Shown: positions 8,521-18,280 of the stretch, one piece after another
Layout: each line of letters opens with the position of its first letter
Position numbering within the stretch: the stretch's first letter is position 1
Assembly (NCBI GenBank): GCA_002701845.1
Contig: NZXG01000061.1
Coordinates: forward strand, 243,736 to 307,735
DNA length: 64,000 nt
Source: Pseudomonadales bacterium
Lineage (GTDB): Bacteria; Pseudomonadota; Gammaproteobacteria; Pseudomonadales; Ketobacteraceae
Direction: 5' to 3'
Notes under the pieces: model-generated
The model's input: the letters and a program-made list of their open reading frames with translations, nothing else
Told to the model about the DNA's origin: nothing
Database searches by the model: none
Position numbers and translations under genes: made by a program

Positions 8521-9393
8521 TCAGGCCGGCGCTGCCTCCAGCAGCTGCAAAATGGCTTTGGCGGCATTGGAGAGCGAGTGGCCGGGGTGATAGACAATAC
8601 CCAGTTCCCGGGACAGGGCCGCCTGATTCACCGGCAGTGGTTTGACCTCCGCATCCAGCATCGTCGCCGGCAATACCGTCCAGCCCAAACCGATGGAAGT
8701 CATCATTTTGATGGTCTCCAGGTAGTTGGTGGAAATGGGCACTTCGATCTGCAGCCGGTGTTCACTGAAAAGCCCCTCAACAATGCGTCGGGTGAAAGTG
8801 GACATGCTGGGTAGGATCGCCGGACAGGCCGCCAGGTCCGCCAGCGCCAGCTGCTCAACCCGGGTCAGCGGGTGATCGGCGGCCGCCATAAATGCCAGGG
8901 GATCCCGCCACACCGCCCGGGTTTCAAGGGAGGTCACCGGCTCCGGGGGCAGGGTGACGATACCCAGTTCCAGCTTGCCCTGCATTACCAGATCAAACGC
9001 CATCTCCGAGTCAATAAACCGGATGTCCAGTTTCACCTGAGGGTAGCGTCGGGAGAAGATTTTCAACACCGGCGGCAGGCGGTGCAAGCCGATATGATGG
9101 GAGGTGCCAATCTTCAGCGTGCCCTCCACCTCGCCGCTGAGACGGGAAAGCGCCCGCCGCATATCCTCCAGTTCCAACACAATGCGCCGGGCCCGGGGCA
9201 GCAGTTCGCGACCGGACTCGGTTAACAGCACCTGGCGGCCGATGCGATCAAACAGTTGACTGTGCAGATCGGATTCCAGCTGGCGGATGCGCTTACTCAC
9301 CGCCGGTTGGGTCAGATGCAGTTGCAGGGCCGCGCGGGAAAAAGACCCGGATTCAGCCACCGCCAGAAATGCCTGTAATTCCGCAATATCCAT
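8521..9393 (-). CDS. LysR-family transcriptional regulator
   Basis: A 290-residue LysR-type regulator. The N-terminal winged helix-turn-helix (MDIAELQAFLAVAESGSFSR... TQPAVSKRIRQLE) is at residues 1-60. The effector-binding, periplasmic-binding-protein-like domain begins near residue 90 (GTLKIGTSHHIG). It is transcribed divergently from leuC with a 152-base AT-rich gap containing a long palindrome, the standard layout for LysR control of the neighbouring operon. The same divergent pairing with leuC is found in Pseudomonas. Control of leuCDB, with a leucine-pathway intermediate as ligand, is inferred from position. Confidence 0.92.
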   Translation of the reverse strand: MDIAELQAFLAVAESGSFSRAALQLHLTQPAVSKRIRQLESDLHSQLFDRIGRQVLLTESGRELLPRARRIVLELEDMRRALSRLSGEVEGTLKIGTSHHIGLHRLPPVLKIFSRRYPQVKLDIRFIDSEMAFDLVMQGKLELGIVTLPPEPVTSLETRAVWRDPLAFMAAADHPLTRVEQLALADLAACPAILPSMSTFTRRIVEGLFSEHRLQIEVPISTNYLETIKMMTSIGLGWTVLPATMLDAEVKPLPVNQAALSRELGIVYHPGHSLSNAAKAILQLLEAAPA

Positions 9394-9416
9394 TGTCCAC
9401 CGTTGGCGTTCAGGAT

Positions 9417-9445
9417 TTATTGGATAACTAATAGTTATTCAATAA
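9417..9445. promoter_or_regulatory. 29-base near-perfect palindrome, likely LysR operator between the regulator gene and leuC
   Basis: The core ATAACTAATAGTTAT (9424-9438) has 7-base arms around a single central base. The symmetry extends outward to 9417 and 9445 with one mismatch, giving outer arms TTATTG and CAATAA. LysR proteins bind interrupted dyads of the T-N11-A type, and the arms fit this. The site lies 24 bases from the regulator's start codon and about 100 bases from leuC, so it is placed for autoregulation and for activation of leuC. Confidence 0.7.
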
Positions 9446-9545
9446 ATAAAAAATATGAATTTGTTTTATCTTAGGCCCGGTATTAGGATGAGCGCAAGAT
9501 AAAGACGATTTATTAAAATCAGCCAGGCACGCACGAGGAACCAGC

Positions 9546-10970
9546 ATGACCGGCAAGACCCTGTACGACAAACTCTGGGATGATCACGTGGTCAAGCAGC
9601 GGGACGACGGTACCGCCCTGATCTATATCGATCGCCAGCTACTGCATGAGGTGACATCCCCTCAGGCCTTTGAAGGGCTGCGTCTGGCGGGCCGCAAACC
9701 CTGGCGTATTGATGCCAATATTGCCACCCCGGACCATAACGTACCCACCACTGAACGCAGCGGCCCCATCGCCGATGAAGTGTCGCGGATTCAGGTACAA
9801 ACCCTGGATGACAACTGCGACGAGTTTGGCATTCTGGAATTCAAAATGCAGGACAGCCGTCAGGGTATCGTGCATGTGATGGGGCCGGAGCAGGGCGCCA
9901 CGTTGCCGGGCATGACCATCGTCTGTGGTGATAGCCATACCGCCACCCATGGCGCTTTCGGCGCCCTGGCTCATGGCATCGGCACGTCCGAAGTGGAGCA
10001 CGTACTGGCCACCCAGTGCCTGATTCAGAAGAAGATGAAGAACATGCTGATTCAGGTGAACGGCGAGTTGGGGCCCGGAGTTACCGCCAAGGACGTGGTA
10101 CTGGCCATCATTGCCCGCATTGGCACGGCCGGGGGCACCGGCTACGCCATCGAGTTCGGTGGGCCGGTGATGGAAAGCCTTTCCATGGAAGGCCGCATGA
10201 CCGTTTGTAATATGGCCATCGAGGCCGGGGCCCGGGCCGGCATGGTGGCGGTGGATGACAAAACCATCGATTATTTTCGCGGCCGTCCCTTTGCCCCCAG
10301 GGGCGAGCAGTGGGCACAGGCCGTGGCCTACTGGCGCACCCTTCGCAGCGACCCCGATGCCCGCTTTGATGCGGTGGTGGAACTGGATGGTGCTGAGATC
10401 AAGCCCCAGGTGAGCTGGGGAACCTCACCGGAGATGGTGGTGGCCATTGATGAACCGCTGCCGGATCCAGCGGCGGAAGCGGATCCGGTGAAGGCCGAAG
10501 GCATGCGCCGGGCGTATGAATACATGGGTCTGCAGCCAGGCATCACCATGGGTAGTGTGGTGCCGGATCGGGTGTTCATAGGCTCCTGTACCAACAGTCG
10601 GATCGAGGATCTGCGGGCTGCCGCCGCCGTGGCCAGAGGCCGCAAAGTTTCGCCCAACGTGAAACAGGCCATGGTGGTGCCGGGCTCCGGCCTGGTGAAG
10701 CGGCAGGCCGAGCAGGAAGGGCTGGATCAGGTATTTCTGGCCGCTGGTTTTGAGTGGCGGGAGCCCGGCTGTTCCATGTGTCTGGCCATGAATGCAGACC
10801 GGCTGGGGGAGGGGGAGCACTGTGCTTCCACCTCCAATCGCAACTTTGAAGGGCGCCAGGGCTACGGCGGCCGTACTCATCTGGTGAGCCCGGCCATGGC
10901 GGTGGCGGCGGCAGTGGCGGGCCGCTTCGTGGACGTGCGCGACCTGGACCCACTGGCTCAGGAGGTCTGA
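9546..10970 (+). CDS. leuC: 3-isopropylmalate dehydratase large subunit
   Basis: LeuC with LeuD isomerises 2-isopropylmalate to 3-isopropylmalate in leucine synthesis. The 474-residue aconitase-superfamily protein carries the [4Fe-4S] cysteine ligands at C348 (GSCTNS), C409 and C412 (GCSMC), and the typical N-terminus [15 protein letters not shown] at 9546 follows an ACGAGGAA ribosome-binding site. The gene is first in leuC-leuD-leuB-asd, with only two bases before leuD. The divergent LysR gene and its palindrome are the probable control. Confidence 0.97.
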   Translation: MTGKTLYDKLWDDHVVKQRDDGTALIYIDRQLLHEVTSPQAFEGLRLAGRKPWRIDANIATPDHNVPTTERSGPIADEVSRIQVQTLDDNCDEFGILEFKMQDSRQGIVHVMGPEQGATLPGMTIVCGDSHTATHGAFGALAHGIGTSEVEHVLATQCLIQKKMKNMLIQVNGELGPGVTAKDVVLAIIARIGTAGGTGYAIEFGGPVMESLSMEGRMTVCNMAIEAGARAGMVAVDDKTIDYFRGRPFAPRGEQWAQAVAYWRTLRSDPDARFDAVVELDGAEIKPQVSWGTSPEMVVAIDEPLPDPAAEADPVKAEGMRRAYEYMGLQPGITMGSVVPDRVFIGSCTNSRIEDLRAAAAVARGRKVSPNVKQAMVVPGSGLVKRQAEQEGLDQVFLAAGFEWREPGCSMCLAMNADRLGEGEHCASTSNRNFEGRQGYGGRTHLVSPAMAVAAAVAGRFVDVRDLDPLAQEV

Positions 10971-10972
10971 TA

Positions 10973-11620
10973 ATGGATAAATTCACTCGATTTACCGGCA
11001 TTGTGGCTCCCCTGGATCGGGCCAACGTGGATACGGACCTGATCATACCCAAGCAGTTTTTGAAATCCATCAAGCGCACCGGATTTGGCCCTAACCTGTT
11101 CGATGAGTTGCGCTATCTGGACGAGGGGCAGCCCGGGCAGGATTGTTCAGGCCGACCGCTGAATTCGGAGTTTGTGCTGAACCAGCCCCGTTACCAGGGT
11201 GCCCAGATACTGCTCACCCGGCGTAACTTCGGCTGTGGCTCCAGTCGCGAGCATGCCCCCTGGGCACTTACCGATTATGGGTTCAAAAGCATTTTGGCCC
11301 CCAGCTTTGCCGATATATTCTTCAATAACTGCTTTAAGAATGGTCTGCTACCTGTTGTATTAGATGAAAAAATTATTGATAACCTGTTTGCAGAAGTAAA
11401 GGCGGCCGACGGTTACGCCCTCACCGTGGACCTGGATCGGCAACGCATCATCAAACCCGATGGCTCGGAGATAGCCTTCGACGTGGACTCGTTCCGCAAA
11501 CACTGTCTGCTGGAAGGCCTGGACGATATCGGCCTGACCCTGCAGGATGCGGATGCCATCAAGGCTTACGAGGCGAAACGCCGGCAACAGGCTCCCTGGC
11601 TGTTCGACGCCATACATTGA
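10973..11620 (+). CDS. leuD: 3-isopropylmalate dehydratase small subunit
   Basis: LeuD is the swivel-domain partner of LeuC. The 215-residue protein starts with [26 protein letters not shown] sequence carrying the family motif for N-terminal recognition ([11 protein letters not shown]). It contains [15 protein letters not shown], the substrate-binding loop with the conserved Ser-Ser-Arg. Length and order (two bases after leuC, 15 before leuB) are standard, and a GGAGGT ribosome-binding site sits inside the leuC end. Confidence 0.97.
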   Translation: MDKFTRFTGIVAPLDRANVDTDLIIPKQFLKSIKRTGFGPNLFDELRYLDEGQPGQDCSGRPLNSEFVLNQPRYQGAQILLTRRNFGCGSSREHAPWALTDYGFKSILAPSFADIFFNNCFKNGLLPVVLDEKIIDNLFAEVKAADGYALTVDLDRQRIIKPDGSEIAFDVDSFRKHCLLEGLDDIGLTLQDADAIKAYEAKRRQQAPWLFDAIH

Positions 11621-11635
11621 TTACAAGGAACTGAG

Positions 11636-12721
11636 ATGTCTAAAAATGTCTTGATTATGGCCGGGGACGGCATCGGCCCGGAAATCATGTCTCAGGCAGA
11701 GCAGATACTGCATTTTCTGAACCAGGACGAGGGTCTGGGGCTGGAGTTCGATCACGCCGCTGTGGGTGGCGCCGCCATCGACAGTGACGGGGTACCGCTC
11801 ACCGACGCGGCCCTGGATCAGGCCAGGGCCGCTGATGCCATCCTGTTTGGCGCCATCGGAGGCCCGAAATGGGAGTCCCTGGAAATGGCTATCCGGCCGG
11901 AAAAGGGCCTGCTGCGTCTGCGTTCCGAGTTGCAGTTGTTTGGTAACCTGCGGCCTGCGCTGTTATATCCGCAATTGGCCTCGGCCTCCAGTCTGAAAGC
12001 GGAAAAGGTCTCGGGTCTGGATATTCTGATTGTGCGTGAACTCACCGGGGGCATTTACTTTGGCCAGCCCCGGGGCGTGCGGATGTTGGAGAATGGTGAA
12101 CGCCAGGGCTACAACACCTACGTTTACAGCGAATCTGAAATCCGCCGCATCGGCCGGGTGGCCTTTGAAGCCGCCATGAAGCGCAATAAAAAGCTCTGTT
12201 CGGTGGACAAGGCCAATGTGCTGGAAGTGACCGAGCTGTGGCGGGAGATCATCACCGATCTGAGTCAGGAGTATCCGCAGGTGGAACTCAGCCACATGTA
12301 TGTGGACAACGCCGCCATGCAGTTAATCCGGGAACCCAAGCAATTCGATGTGATGGTCACCGGCAATATGTTCGGCGATATTCTGTCGGATGCCGCCGCC
12401 ATGCTGACCGGATCCATTGGTATGCTGCCATCGGCTTCCCTGGATCAGAACAATAAAGGCATGTATGAGCCCTGTCACGGCTCGGCGCCGGATATTGCCG
12501 GGCAGGGAATCGCCAATCCTCTGGCCATGATCCTATCCGCCGCCATGATGTTACGGTATTCTCTGGGGTTCGGTGCCACCGCCGAACGCATTGAACAGGC
12601 AGTGAGCAGGGTGCTGGATCAGGGGTATCGCACCGCCGATATTCATACTGAAGGCACCAACAAAGTGGGCACGGAGGAGATGGGCAATGCCGTGCTGACC
12701 GCACTGAAATCAACCCACTAA
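11636..12721 (+). CDS. leuB: 3-isopropylmalate dehydrogenase
   Basis: LeuB oxidatively decarboxylates 3-isopropylmalate with NAD+. The 361-residue protein shows GDGIGPEI at the N-terminus, the GAIGGPKWE loop, [14 protein letters not shown] substrate-contact Arg residues, the metal-binding Asp region MFGDILSD, and the NAD-binding [14 protein letters not shown]. An AAGGAACTGAG ribosome-binding site precedes the ATG. No extra methyltransferase gene lies between leuD and leuB, unlike in Pseudomonas aeruginosa. Confidence 0.97.
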   Translation: MSKNVLIMAGDGIGPEIMSQAEQILHFLNQDEGLGLEFDHAAVGGAAIDSDGVPLTDAALDQARAADAILFGAIGGPKWESLEMAIRPEKGLLRLRSELQLFGNLRPALLYPQLASASSLKAEKVSGLDILIVRELTGGIYFGQPRGVRMLENGERQGYNTYVYSESEIRRIGRVAFEAAMKRNKKLCSVDKANVLEVTELWREIITDLSQEYPQVELSHMYVDNAAMQLIREPKQFDVMVTGNMFGDILSDAAAMLTGSIGMLPSASLDQNNKGMYEPCHGSAPDIAGQGIANPLAMILSAAMMLRYSLGFGATAERIEQAVSRVLDQGYRTADIHTEGTNKVGTEEMGNAVLTALKSTH

Positions 12722-12738
12722 CGTTGAAGAAGGATATT

Positions 12739-13758
12739 ATGAGTAAGACTTACGATGTAGCAGTAGTCGGTGCCACCGGAGCCGTGGGTGAGACCATGAT
12801 CCGGGTATTGGAGGAACGTGATTTTCCAGTGGGAAAACTGTATCCCCTGGCCAGCGAGCGTTCCGCCGGCAAACTCATTCAGTTCAAAGGCAAAAACGTG
12901 CGGGTGGAAAATCTGGCGGAATTCGATTTCTCCAAAGTGCAGATCGGACTGTTCTCCGCGGGCGGCTCGATCTCCGAAGTCTACGCCCCCAAGGCCGCCG
13001 CGGCCGGCTGTGTGGTGATCGACAATACCTCGCAGTTCCGTTACGACGACGACATTCCCCTGGTGGTGCCGGAAGTGAATCCGGAGAAAATTGCTGAGTA
13101 CACCACCCGGGGCATTATCGCCAACCCCAACTGTTCCACAATCCAGATGCTGGTGGCACTGAAGCCCCTGCACGATGCCGCCGGCATCGAACGCATCAAT
13201 GTGGCCACCTACCAGGCAGTCTCCGGTACCGGCAAAGAGGCCATTGAGGAACTGGCGGTGCAGACCCGGGATCTGCTCAATGGCCAGCCCATCAAAACCG
13301 AAGTCTATCCCAAGCAGATTGCCTTCAACGCCTTGCCCCATATCGATGTATTCAAGGACAACGGCTATACCAAGGAAGAAATGAAAATGGTCTGGGAAAC
13401 CCAGAAGATCCTGGATAAATCCATCATGGTGAATCCCACCTGTGTGCGGGTACCCGTATTTTATGGCCATTCGGAAGCGGTGCATATCGAGACCCGGGAA
13501 AAACTCAGCGCCGGACAGGCCCGGGAGATCCTGGAACAGGCCCCCGGGGTGAAAGTGCTCGATACCCGCGAAGACGGGGGCTACCCCACGGCGGTGACCG
13601 AGGGCGTGGACCAGGATGCCACCTTTGTGGGGCGGATTCGGGAGGATATTTCGCACCCCCGTGGCATCGATTTGTGGGTGGTGGCGGACAATGTGCGCAA
13701 GGGCGCCGCCACCAACAGCGTGCAAATCGCCGAAGAGTTGATAAAACACTACTTATAA
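12739..13758 (+). CDS. asd: aspartate-semialdehyde dehydrogenase
   Basis: Asd reduces aspartyl-phosphate to aspartate semialdehyde with NADPH, feeding lysine/diaminopimelate, threonine and methionine. The 339-residue protein has the VGATGAVGETM nucleotide loop and catalytic C132 in NPNCSTIQ. It ends with the RKGAATNSVQIAE signature that marks a functional enzyme rather than the inactive Usg paralogue. I chose ATG 12739 over an upstream TTG because of the AGAAGGAT ribosome-binding site and the usual MSKTYDVAVVG start. It closely resembles the Vibrio-type Asd2 rather than the longer enterobacterial type. Confidence 0.95.
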   Translation: MSKTYDVAVVGATGAVGETMIRVLEERDFPVGKLYPLASERSAGKLIQFKGKNVRVENLAEFDFSKVQIGLFSAGGSISEVYAPKAAAAGCVVIDNTSQFRYDDDIPLVVPEVNPEKIAEYTTRGIIANPNCSTIQMLVALKPLHDAAGIERINVATYQAVSGTGKEAIEELAVQTRDLLNGQPIKTEVYPKQIAFNALPHIDVFKDNGYTKEEMKMVWETQKILDKSIMVNPTCVRVPVFYGHSEAVHIETREKLSAGQAREILEQAPGVKVLDTREDGGYPTAVTEGVDQDATFVGRIREDISHPRGIDLWVVADNVRKGAATNSVQIAEELIKHYL

Positions 13759-14100
13759 TTGATACTTATCTCGAATACGTCAGGCTGGTTCTAGAATAAT
13801 CAGGTAACTGAGTCACGATTATTCAAGAATTTGCCTGACAACCACAAATTGAAAGCTATCCTTGTTAGGGGTGGCTTGCAAAACCTGACAGCCCCCCCCT
13901 AAGCGAGTTAATAGACAGGCAAATCAGTTGGTTGCTGATTGATTCTGAACTGTCATGAGAGTGAATGATTCGCTTGGCGGGCTGCTGAACGGGGTTGCCC
14001 AGCGCGCTGTCAGGCCACACCGATTTTTTATTGTTACGACTGAACAACAACAAAGGGGCGGCCCAGCTGTCCGGTGGTCACATTAGCGAAGGAATAGACA
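13759..14100 (+). other. 342-base leader between asd and fimV with two hairpin-forming inverted repeats
   Basis: No gene is visible. An 8-base perfect inverted repeat, GAATAATC at 13794-13801 and GATTATTC at 13817-13824, encloses a 15-base loop. A second, GC-rich one pairs TTAGGGG...GGCT (13865-13876) with AGCC...CCCCTAA (13890-13902) around a 13-base loop, with a slight internal mismatch. Neither is followed by a T-tract, so they do not look like classic terminators. The interval probably holds the fimV promoter and a long leader, but I cannot place the promoter with confidence. Confidence 0.45.
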
Positions 14101-17100
14101 ATGGTTCGTAAACTTGCCGCTGCAATGCTTGGTGTGGGTGTATTTATCCCGGGACTGGCCAATGCACTGGGGTTGGGCGAAATCAAGCTCAATTCAGCCT
14201 TAAGTGAACCACTGGACGCGGAAATAGAATTGGTCCAGTTACGCGAACTGACCCCCCAGGAGATTCTGCCGTCCCTGGCCGATGCCGAGGATTTCGAGGC
14301 AGCCAATGTGGAGCGTTACCACTTTCTCACTGACCTCAAGTTTGAAGTCACCAACAACGAGCAAGGCAAGCCCATCATCAAGGTGCGCTCCCGCAAGCCG
14401 GTGAAGGAACCTTTTGTCAATTTTCTGGTGGAAGTGAACTGGCCCGCCGGTCGCCTGCTGCGGGAATACACCCTGCTGCTGGACCCGCCGGTATACAGCG
14501 CGCAGCCGGCCGCCTCCGTCACCCCGGCCCAGTCCGGCGGCCAGGCCCCCGCGGCCACCCGCACGGTTCCCACTTACCAGGCGGAACCCCAGACCGGCTA
14601 CAGCAGCGGTGATTATGCCCAGGGCGCCACCCAGGGTGGCGGCACCTATACCATCGGGCCCAATGACAGTCTCTGGGGTATTGCCCGGCAGATGAAACCG
14701 TCCGACCGGGTCAGCATTCAACAAACCATGATGGCCATTCAGCGCCTCAATCCCGACGCCTTTATCGATGGCAATATCAACCTGCTGAAGCGGGGCGCCG
14801 TATTGCGCGCGCCCAGCGAACAGGAAGCCATGGAATTGACCAACCGCGAGGCCATTGCTTTGGCGGCGGAGCAGAACCGGCAGTGGCAACAGCGGTTACA
14901 GGGCGCCGCTGCCAACGAGCCCCGGCAGATCGACCTGAGCGGTCGCAGTGTCAGCCGGGAGCAGGAACCCGGTGGTGCCGCGAAAGAGGATCGTCTGCAA
15001 CTGGTATCCGGTGGCGCCAGCGGCAGCGGGGATTCCGCTCAGGGCGGTACCGGTGTCAGTGGCGAACTGCGTGATCAGCTGGCGGTGGCCGAAGAGAACG
15101 TGGACAAGTTCCGTCGCGAGAACGAAGAGCTCAAGCTGCGGCTGAACGATCTGGAGGATCAACTGGATACCTCCGAAAAAGTACTGACACTGAAAGACGA
15201 ACAGATTGCGGCGCTGCAGGCAAAGCTGCGGGAACTGGAAGCCATGCAGTCGCAGCAGCAGGCAGACTCCGGGCCCGCTGATGCAACGGCAACGGCAGAG
15301 CCACCGGCCATGGCTGCTGAGGGCGCCGATACCGCCGGCCAAGACCTGAGCGCCGAAGCAGCTGAAACCACCATGGCGGATGCCGGCGAGGCCGGCGAGA
15401 TACCGGCCAGCGAACTGATCGCTCCGGACGCCGGTGCCAGTGACGACGAGGTGGATTATAACTTCCAGCAGGAGCAGCCTGAGCTGGAATCCGGTCTTGA
15501 GGACAGTACCGCTGATGCGGCGGCAAGTGACGCGGAAAGCGCCGGGGCTGAAATGTCAGCCTCCGCCGAAGATGCAATGGCCGAAGAGCCTGCTGTCGCC
15601 ACGCCCTCCGCAAGCGAGTCTGAACCCGTGGCCACCACACCGCCACCGGTGACCGGTCAACAGCAGGACCTGATGAGTAAAATCCTGGCCAATCCGCTGT
15701 ACCTGGCCGCCGGTGGTGGTGCCGTATTGCTGCTGGTGGTGCTGGGATTGATTGCCGCCCGCCGTAAGCAGAGCGAGTCGGTGGAAGAAGAGGCTTTCCC
15801 GGAAGACCTGGAACTGCCTGAGGCGCAGGAGAGTGAACCACTGATGGAGCTGGACTCCGTCAATCTGGAGGAGGACGATGCCTTCGAAGAGGCGGTGGAA
15901 GCCAGCGCCGAAGAGGAAACCGTTCCCCAGACATCCGATGTCATCGGTGAAGCGGATATCTACATCGCGTATGGACGCTTTCCCCAGGCCATCGAGATGC
16001 TGGAGAAAGCCGTCGAAGCCGAGCCGCAGCGGGCGGATATCCGCCTGAAACTCTGTGAGGTGAGCGCGGAGGCCAACGAGCCGGAAGTGTTCATGAATCA
16101 CTATCGCGTACTGCAGGAAGTGGGCACCACTGACGAGATCAGCCGCGCTGACAACCTGCGCCAGAAACTGGGCCCTATGGCAGAATCCGACGGCGGTAGT
16201 GAAAGTGATGCCGGATTGGGGGATGCGGACGACACCCTGTTAACCGGTGCCGCCGCCCAGAACTTCGATTTTGATGACATGCCGCCGGCCAGTTCCGAGG
16301 AAACCTCGTCCCTGGACGATGCTTTGGAACAGGAGTCAGATACCGGTCTGGATTTTGATCTCAGTGATCTGGAAGATACCGGCGCCCGCTTTGACAGCGA
16401 TGCGGGCACCGGAGACGCCGCCACCGATGAGCACTCAGAGGAAGTGGCTGGTCTGGATTTCGATCTTAATCTGGATCTGGATGACGACCAGAACAAGGCC
16501 CCTGGCGGGGATCAGACCGAAGCTCTGGATTTTGATCTGGATTCGCCCGCGGAATCCGCCCCCCAGGCCGGCAGCGGGGATTCTGACGCTACAGCACTGG
16601 ATTTCGACACTGAGTTTTCCCTGGATGATGCCGACAGTCAGGAGCAGACCGCGACTGACAGCAGCGAATTCAACATGGACTTCGATACCCTGGACACTGG
16701 AACCGAAGACCGCGATCAGACAGCGCCGTCCTCCGGTGACGACGAAACCATGGATTTCGATCTGGATTTCGACAGTTCCACCACGGAACTGGACGAACCA
16801 CCGACCCTGGATTTCTCCGACGATGAGACCCTGCTGCAACCGCCCGCGGAGCCCCAGGCCCCGGCGGAGGAACCGGCCGCCGAGGAGCCGGCCGCCGGCA
16901 TGGACTTTGAAACCCCGGAGCCGTCGCAGGCCGAGCCTGAGCAAGGTGGCGAGGAACCCATGCTGGATTCCCAGTCCGCCGCCCAGCTGGCCAGTGAGCT
17001 GGATCTGGACGGGGATTTCCTGGATGGCGGCGAGCAGAACGTGGATTCCGCAGAACCGCCGGTGATGGATGAGCCCCCGGTGGCGCCAGCCGCCAACGAT

Positions 17101-17295
17101 GGCGACGACAGTGGCGAGGAACTGGATTTCCTGTCCGACGCGGACGAGGCCTCCACCAAGCTGGACCTGGCCCGGGCCTATATCGACATGGGTGATCGGG
17201 ACGGTGCCAAGGATATTCTGGATGAGGTGATGCTGGAGGGTAACGATAACCAGAAAGATGAGGCCAGAGAACTGTTGACCCGCCTGGAAGCTTGA
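14101..17295 (+). CDS. fimV: FimV, LysM-containing polar peptidoglycan-binding hub protein
   Basis: FimV organises the cell pole, type IV pilus assembly and twitching motility. The 1064-residue protein has a signal peptide ending near NALG, a periplasmic FimV N-terminal domain (LGLGEIKLNSALSEPLDAEI), and a LysM peptidoglycan-binding module near 180-240 (YTIGPNDSLWGIAR). A coiled coil runs about 322-385, one membrane span is near 530-553, and the cytoplasmic part is very acidic. That part has TPR-like repeats near 620-690, many LDFDLD-type repeats at about 715-930, and the conserved C-terminal FimV helix domain (TKLDLARAYIDMGDRDGAKDIL). This is the family's normal architecture. It is followed by a terminator. 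Confidence 0.95.
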   Translation: MVRKLAAAMLGVGVFIPGLANALGLGEIKLNSALSEPLDAEIELVQLRELTPQEILPSLADAEDFEAANVERYHFLTDLKFEVTNNEQGKPIIKVRSRKPVKEPFVNFLVEVNWPAGRLLREYTLLLDPPVYSAQPAASVTPAQSGGQAPAATRTVPTYQAEPQTGYSSGDYAQGATQGGGTYTIGPNDSLWGIARQMKPSDRVSIQQTMMAIQRLNPDAFIDGNINLLKRGAVLRAPSEQEAMELTNREAIALAAEQNRQWQQRLQGAAANEPRQIDLSGRSVSREQEPGGAAKEDRLQLVSGGASGSGDSAQGGTGVSGELRDQLAVAEENVDKFRRENEELKLRLNDLEDQLDTSEKVLTLKDEQIAALQAKLRELEAMQSQQQADSGPADATATAEPPAMAAEGADTAGQDLSAEAAETTMADAGEAGEIPASELIAPDAGASDDEVDYNFQQEQPELESGLEDSTADAAASDAESAGAEMSASAEDAMAEEPAVATPSASESEPVATTPPPVTGQQQDLMSKILANPLYLAAGGGAVLLLVVLGLIAARRKQSESVEEEAFPEDLELPEAQESEPLMELDSVNLEEDDAFEEAVEASAEEETVPQTSDVIGEADIYIAYGRFPQAIEMLEKAVEAEPQRADIRLKLCEVSAEANEPEVFMNHYRVLQEVGTTDEISRADNLRQKLGPMAESDGGSESDAGLGDADDTLLTGAAAQNFDFDDMPPASSEETSSLDDALEQESDTGLDFDLSDLEDTGARFDSDAGTGDAATDEHSEEVAGLDFDLNLDLDDDQNKAPGGDQTEALDFDLDSPAESAPQAGSGDSDATALDFDTEFSLDDADSQEQTATDSSEFNMDFDTLDTGTEDRDQTAPSSGDDETMDFDLDFDSSTTELDEPPTLDFSDDETLLQPPAEPQAPAEEPAAEEPAAGMDFETPEPSQAEPEQGGEEPMLDSQSAAQLASELDLDGDFLDGGEQNVDSAEPPVMDEPPVAPAANDGDDSGEELDFLSDADEASTKLDLARAYIDMGDRDGAKDILDEVMLEGNDNQKDEARELLTRLEA
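16327..16825 (+). repeat. reiterated acidic LDFDLD-type coding repeats in fimV
   Basis: The codon pattern CTGGATTTCGAT / CTGGATTTTGATCT recurs at least eight times, giving LDFDLS, LDFDLN, LDFDLD, LDFDTE and MDFDLD peptides spaced by 25-45 residues. This is typical of the low-complexity cytoplasmic part of FimV and a likely spot for length variation between strains. Confidence 0.75.
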
Positions 17296-17327
17296 TCAGC
17301 CAGCAGGCAATCCTTACCATTCGCAGC

Positions 17328-17355
17328 GAGGGCCGGCAGGCCCTCTTTGCGTTTT
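17328..17355 (+). terminator. intrinsic terminator after fimV
   Basis: GAGGGCC (17328-17334) and GGCCCTC (17339-17345) form a perfect 7-bp stem with a GGCA loop, extendable by CGCA/TGCG flanks, followed by a broken T-run (TTTGCGTTTT). It lies between fimV and truA. Confidence 0.75.
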
Positions 17356-17374
17356 ATGTGGAGGAGGGTGGTGA

Positions 17375-18178
17375 ATGAGGGTAGCCCTGGGGGTTGAGTA
17401 CGACGGCAGTGACTTCAGTGGCTGGCAACGGCAAAAACATGACTCACAGACAGTCCAGCAACGGCTGGAGCAGGCCCTGTCGCAGGTGGCCGACCACCCG
17501 GTTCAGGTAATTTGTGCCGGGCGCACCGATACCGGGGTGCACGGAGTGGGACAGGTGGTGCATTTCGACACCCCGGCCCGGCGCCAGCCCCGCGGCTGGG
17601 TGTTCGGCGCCAATGCCCATCTGCCGGATACCATTGCCGTGCGCTGGGCCCAACCAGTGAGTGACGATTTCCATGCCCGGTTCTCCGCCATCGCCCGGGC
17701 TTACCGTTATGTCATCTACAACCATCCCGTGCGTCCGGCTCTGGGCATGCAGCACCTGACCTGGAATTATCGGCCCCTGGATGCGCCGCTCATGCACCGG
17801 GCGGCCCAGACCCTGGTGGGAGAGCACGACTTCAGCTCGTTTCAGGCCCAGGGCTGTCAGGCCAAATCCCCGGTACGCACCATTCACCATCTCAAACTGC
17901 AGCGCCGGGGCCACCTGATCGTCATGGATATTCAGGCCAATGCCTTTCTGCAACACATGGTGCGCAATATTGCCGGGGTGCTGATGGCCATTGGCTGCGG
18001 CAAGGCACCGCCTGGCTGGGTGGAAGAGGTGTTACACCACCGCAACCGCACCCTGGGTGGAGTGACCGCCCCCCCGTTCGGCCTCTACTTTATGGCGGTG
18101 ACCTATCCGGACGCCTTTGCCATTCCGGCCCCGGAGGCGGACATCCCCTTCATGCCCCTGGCTATGGCGTCGGGCTGA
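17375..18178 (+). CDS. truA: tRNA pseudouridine(38-40) synthase
   Basis: TruA isomerises uridines 38-40 in the anticodon stem-loop of many tRNAs. The 267-residue protein has YDGSDFSGWQRQ at the N-terminus, the catalytic Asp52 in AGRTDTGVHG, and FLQHMVRNIAGVL near the C-terminus, all family hallmarks. ATG at 17375 follows a strong GGAGGAGGG ribosome-binding site. The fimV-truA-trpF order is widely conserved in gammaproteobacteria. Confidence 0.96.
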   Translation: MRVALGVEYDGSDFSGWQRQKHDSQTVQQRLEQALSQVADHPVQVICAGRTDTGVHGVGQVVHFDTPARRQPRGWVFGANAHLPDTIAVRWAQPVSDDFHARFSAIARAYRYVIYNHPVRPALGMQHLTWNYRPLDAPLMHRAAQTLVGEHDFSSFQAQGCQAKSPVRTIHHLKLQRRGHLIVMDIQANAFLQHMVRNIAGVLMAIGCGKAPPGWVEEVLHHRNRTLGGVTAPPFGLYFMAVTYPDAFAIPAPEADIPFMPLAMASG

Positions 18179-18280
18179 CGTAACGTAGACCCGGACGATT
18201 CTGTTACTCCAGGCCCGCCAATTCTGGTAAACTTCCGCCTCTTTGAGTCGCCTTGAAATCAGCAACAGGGTGGGAGTCCG

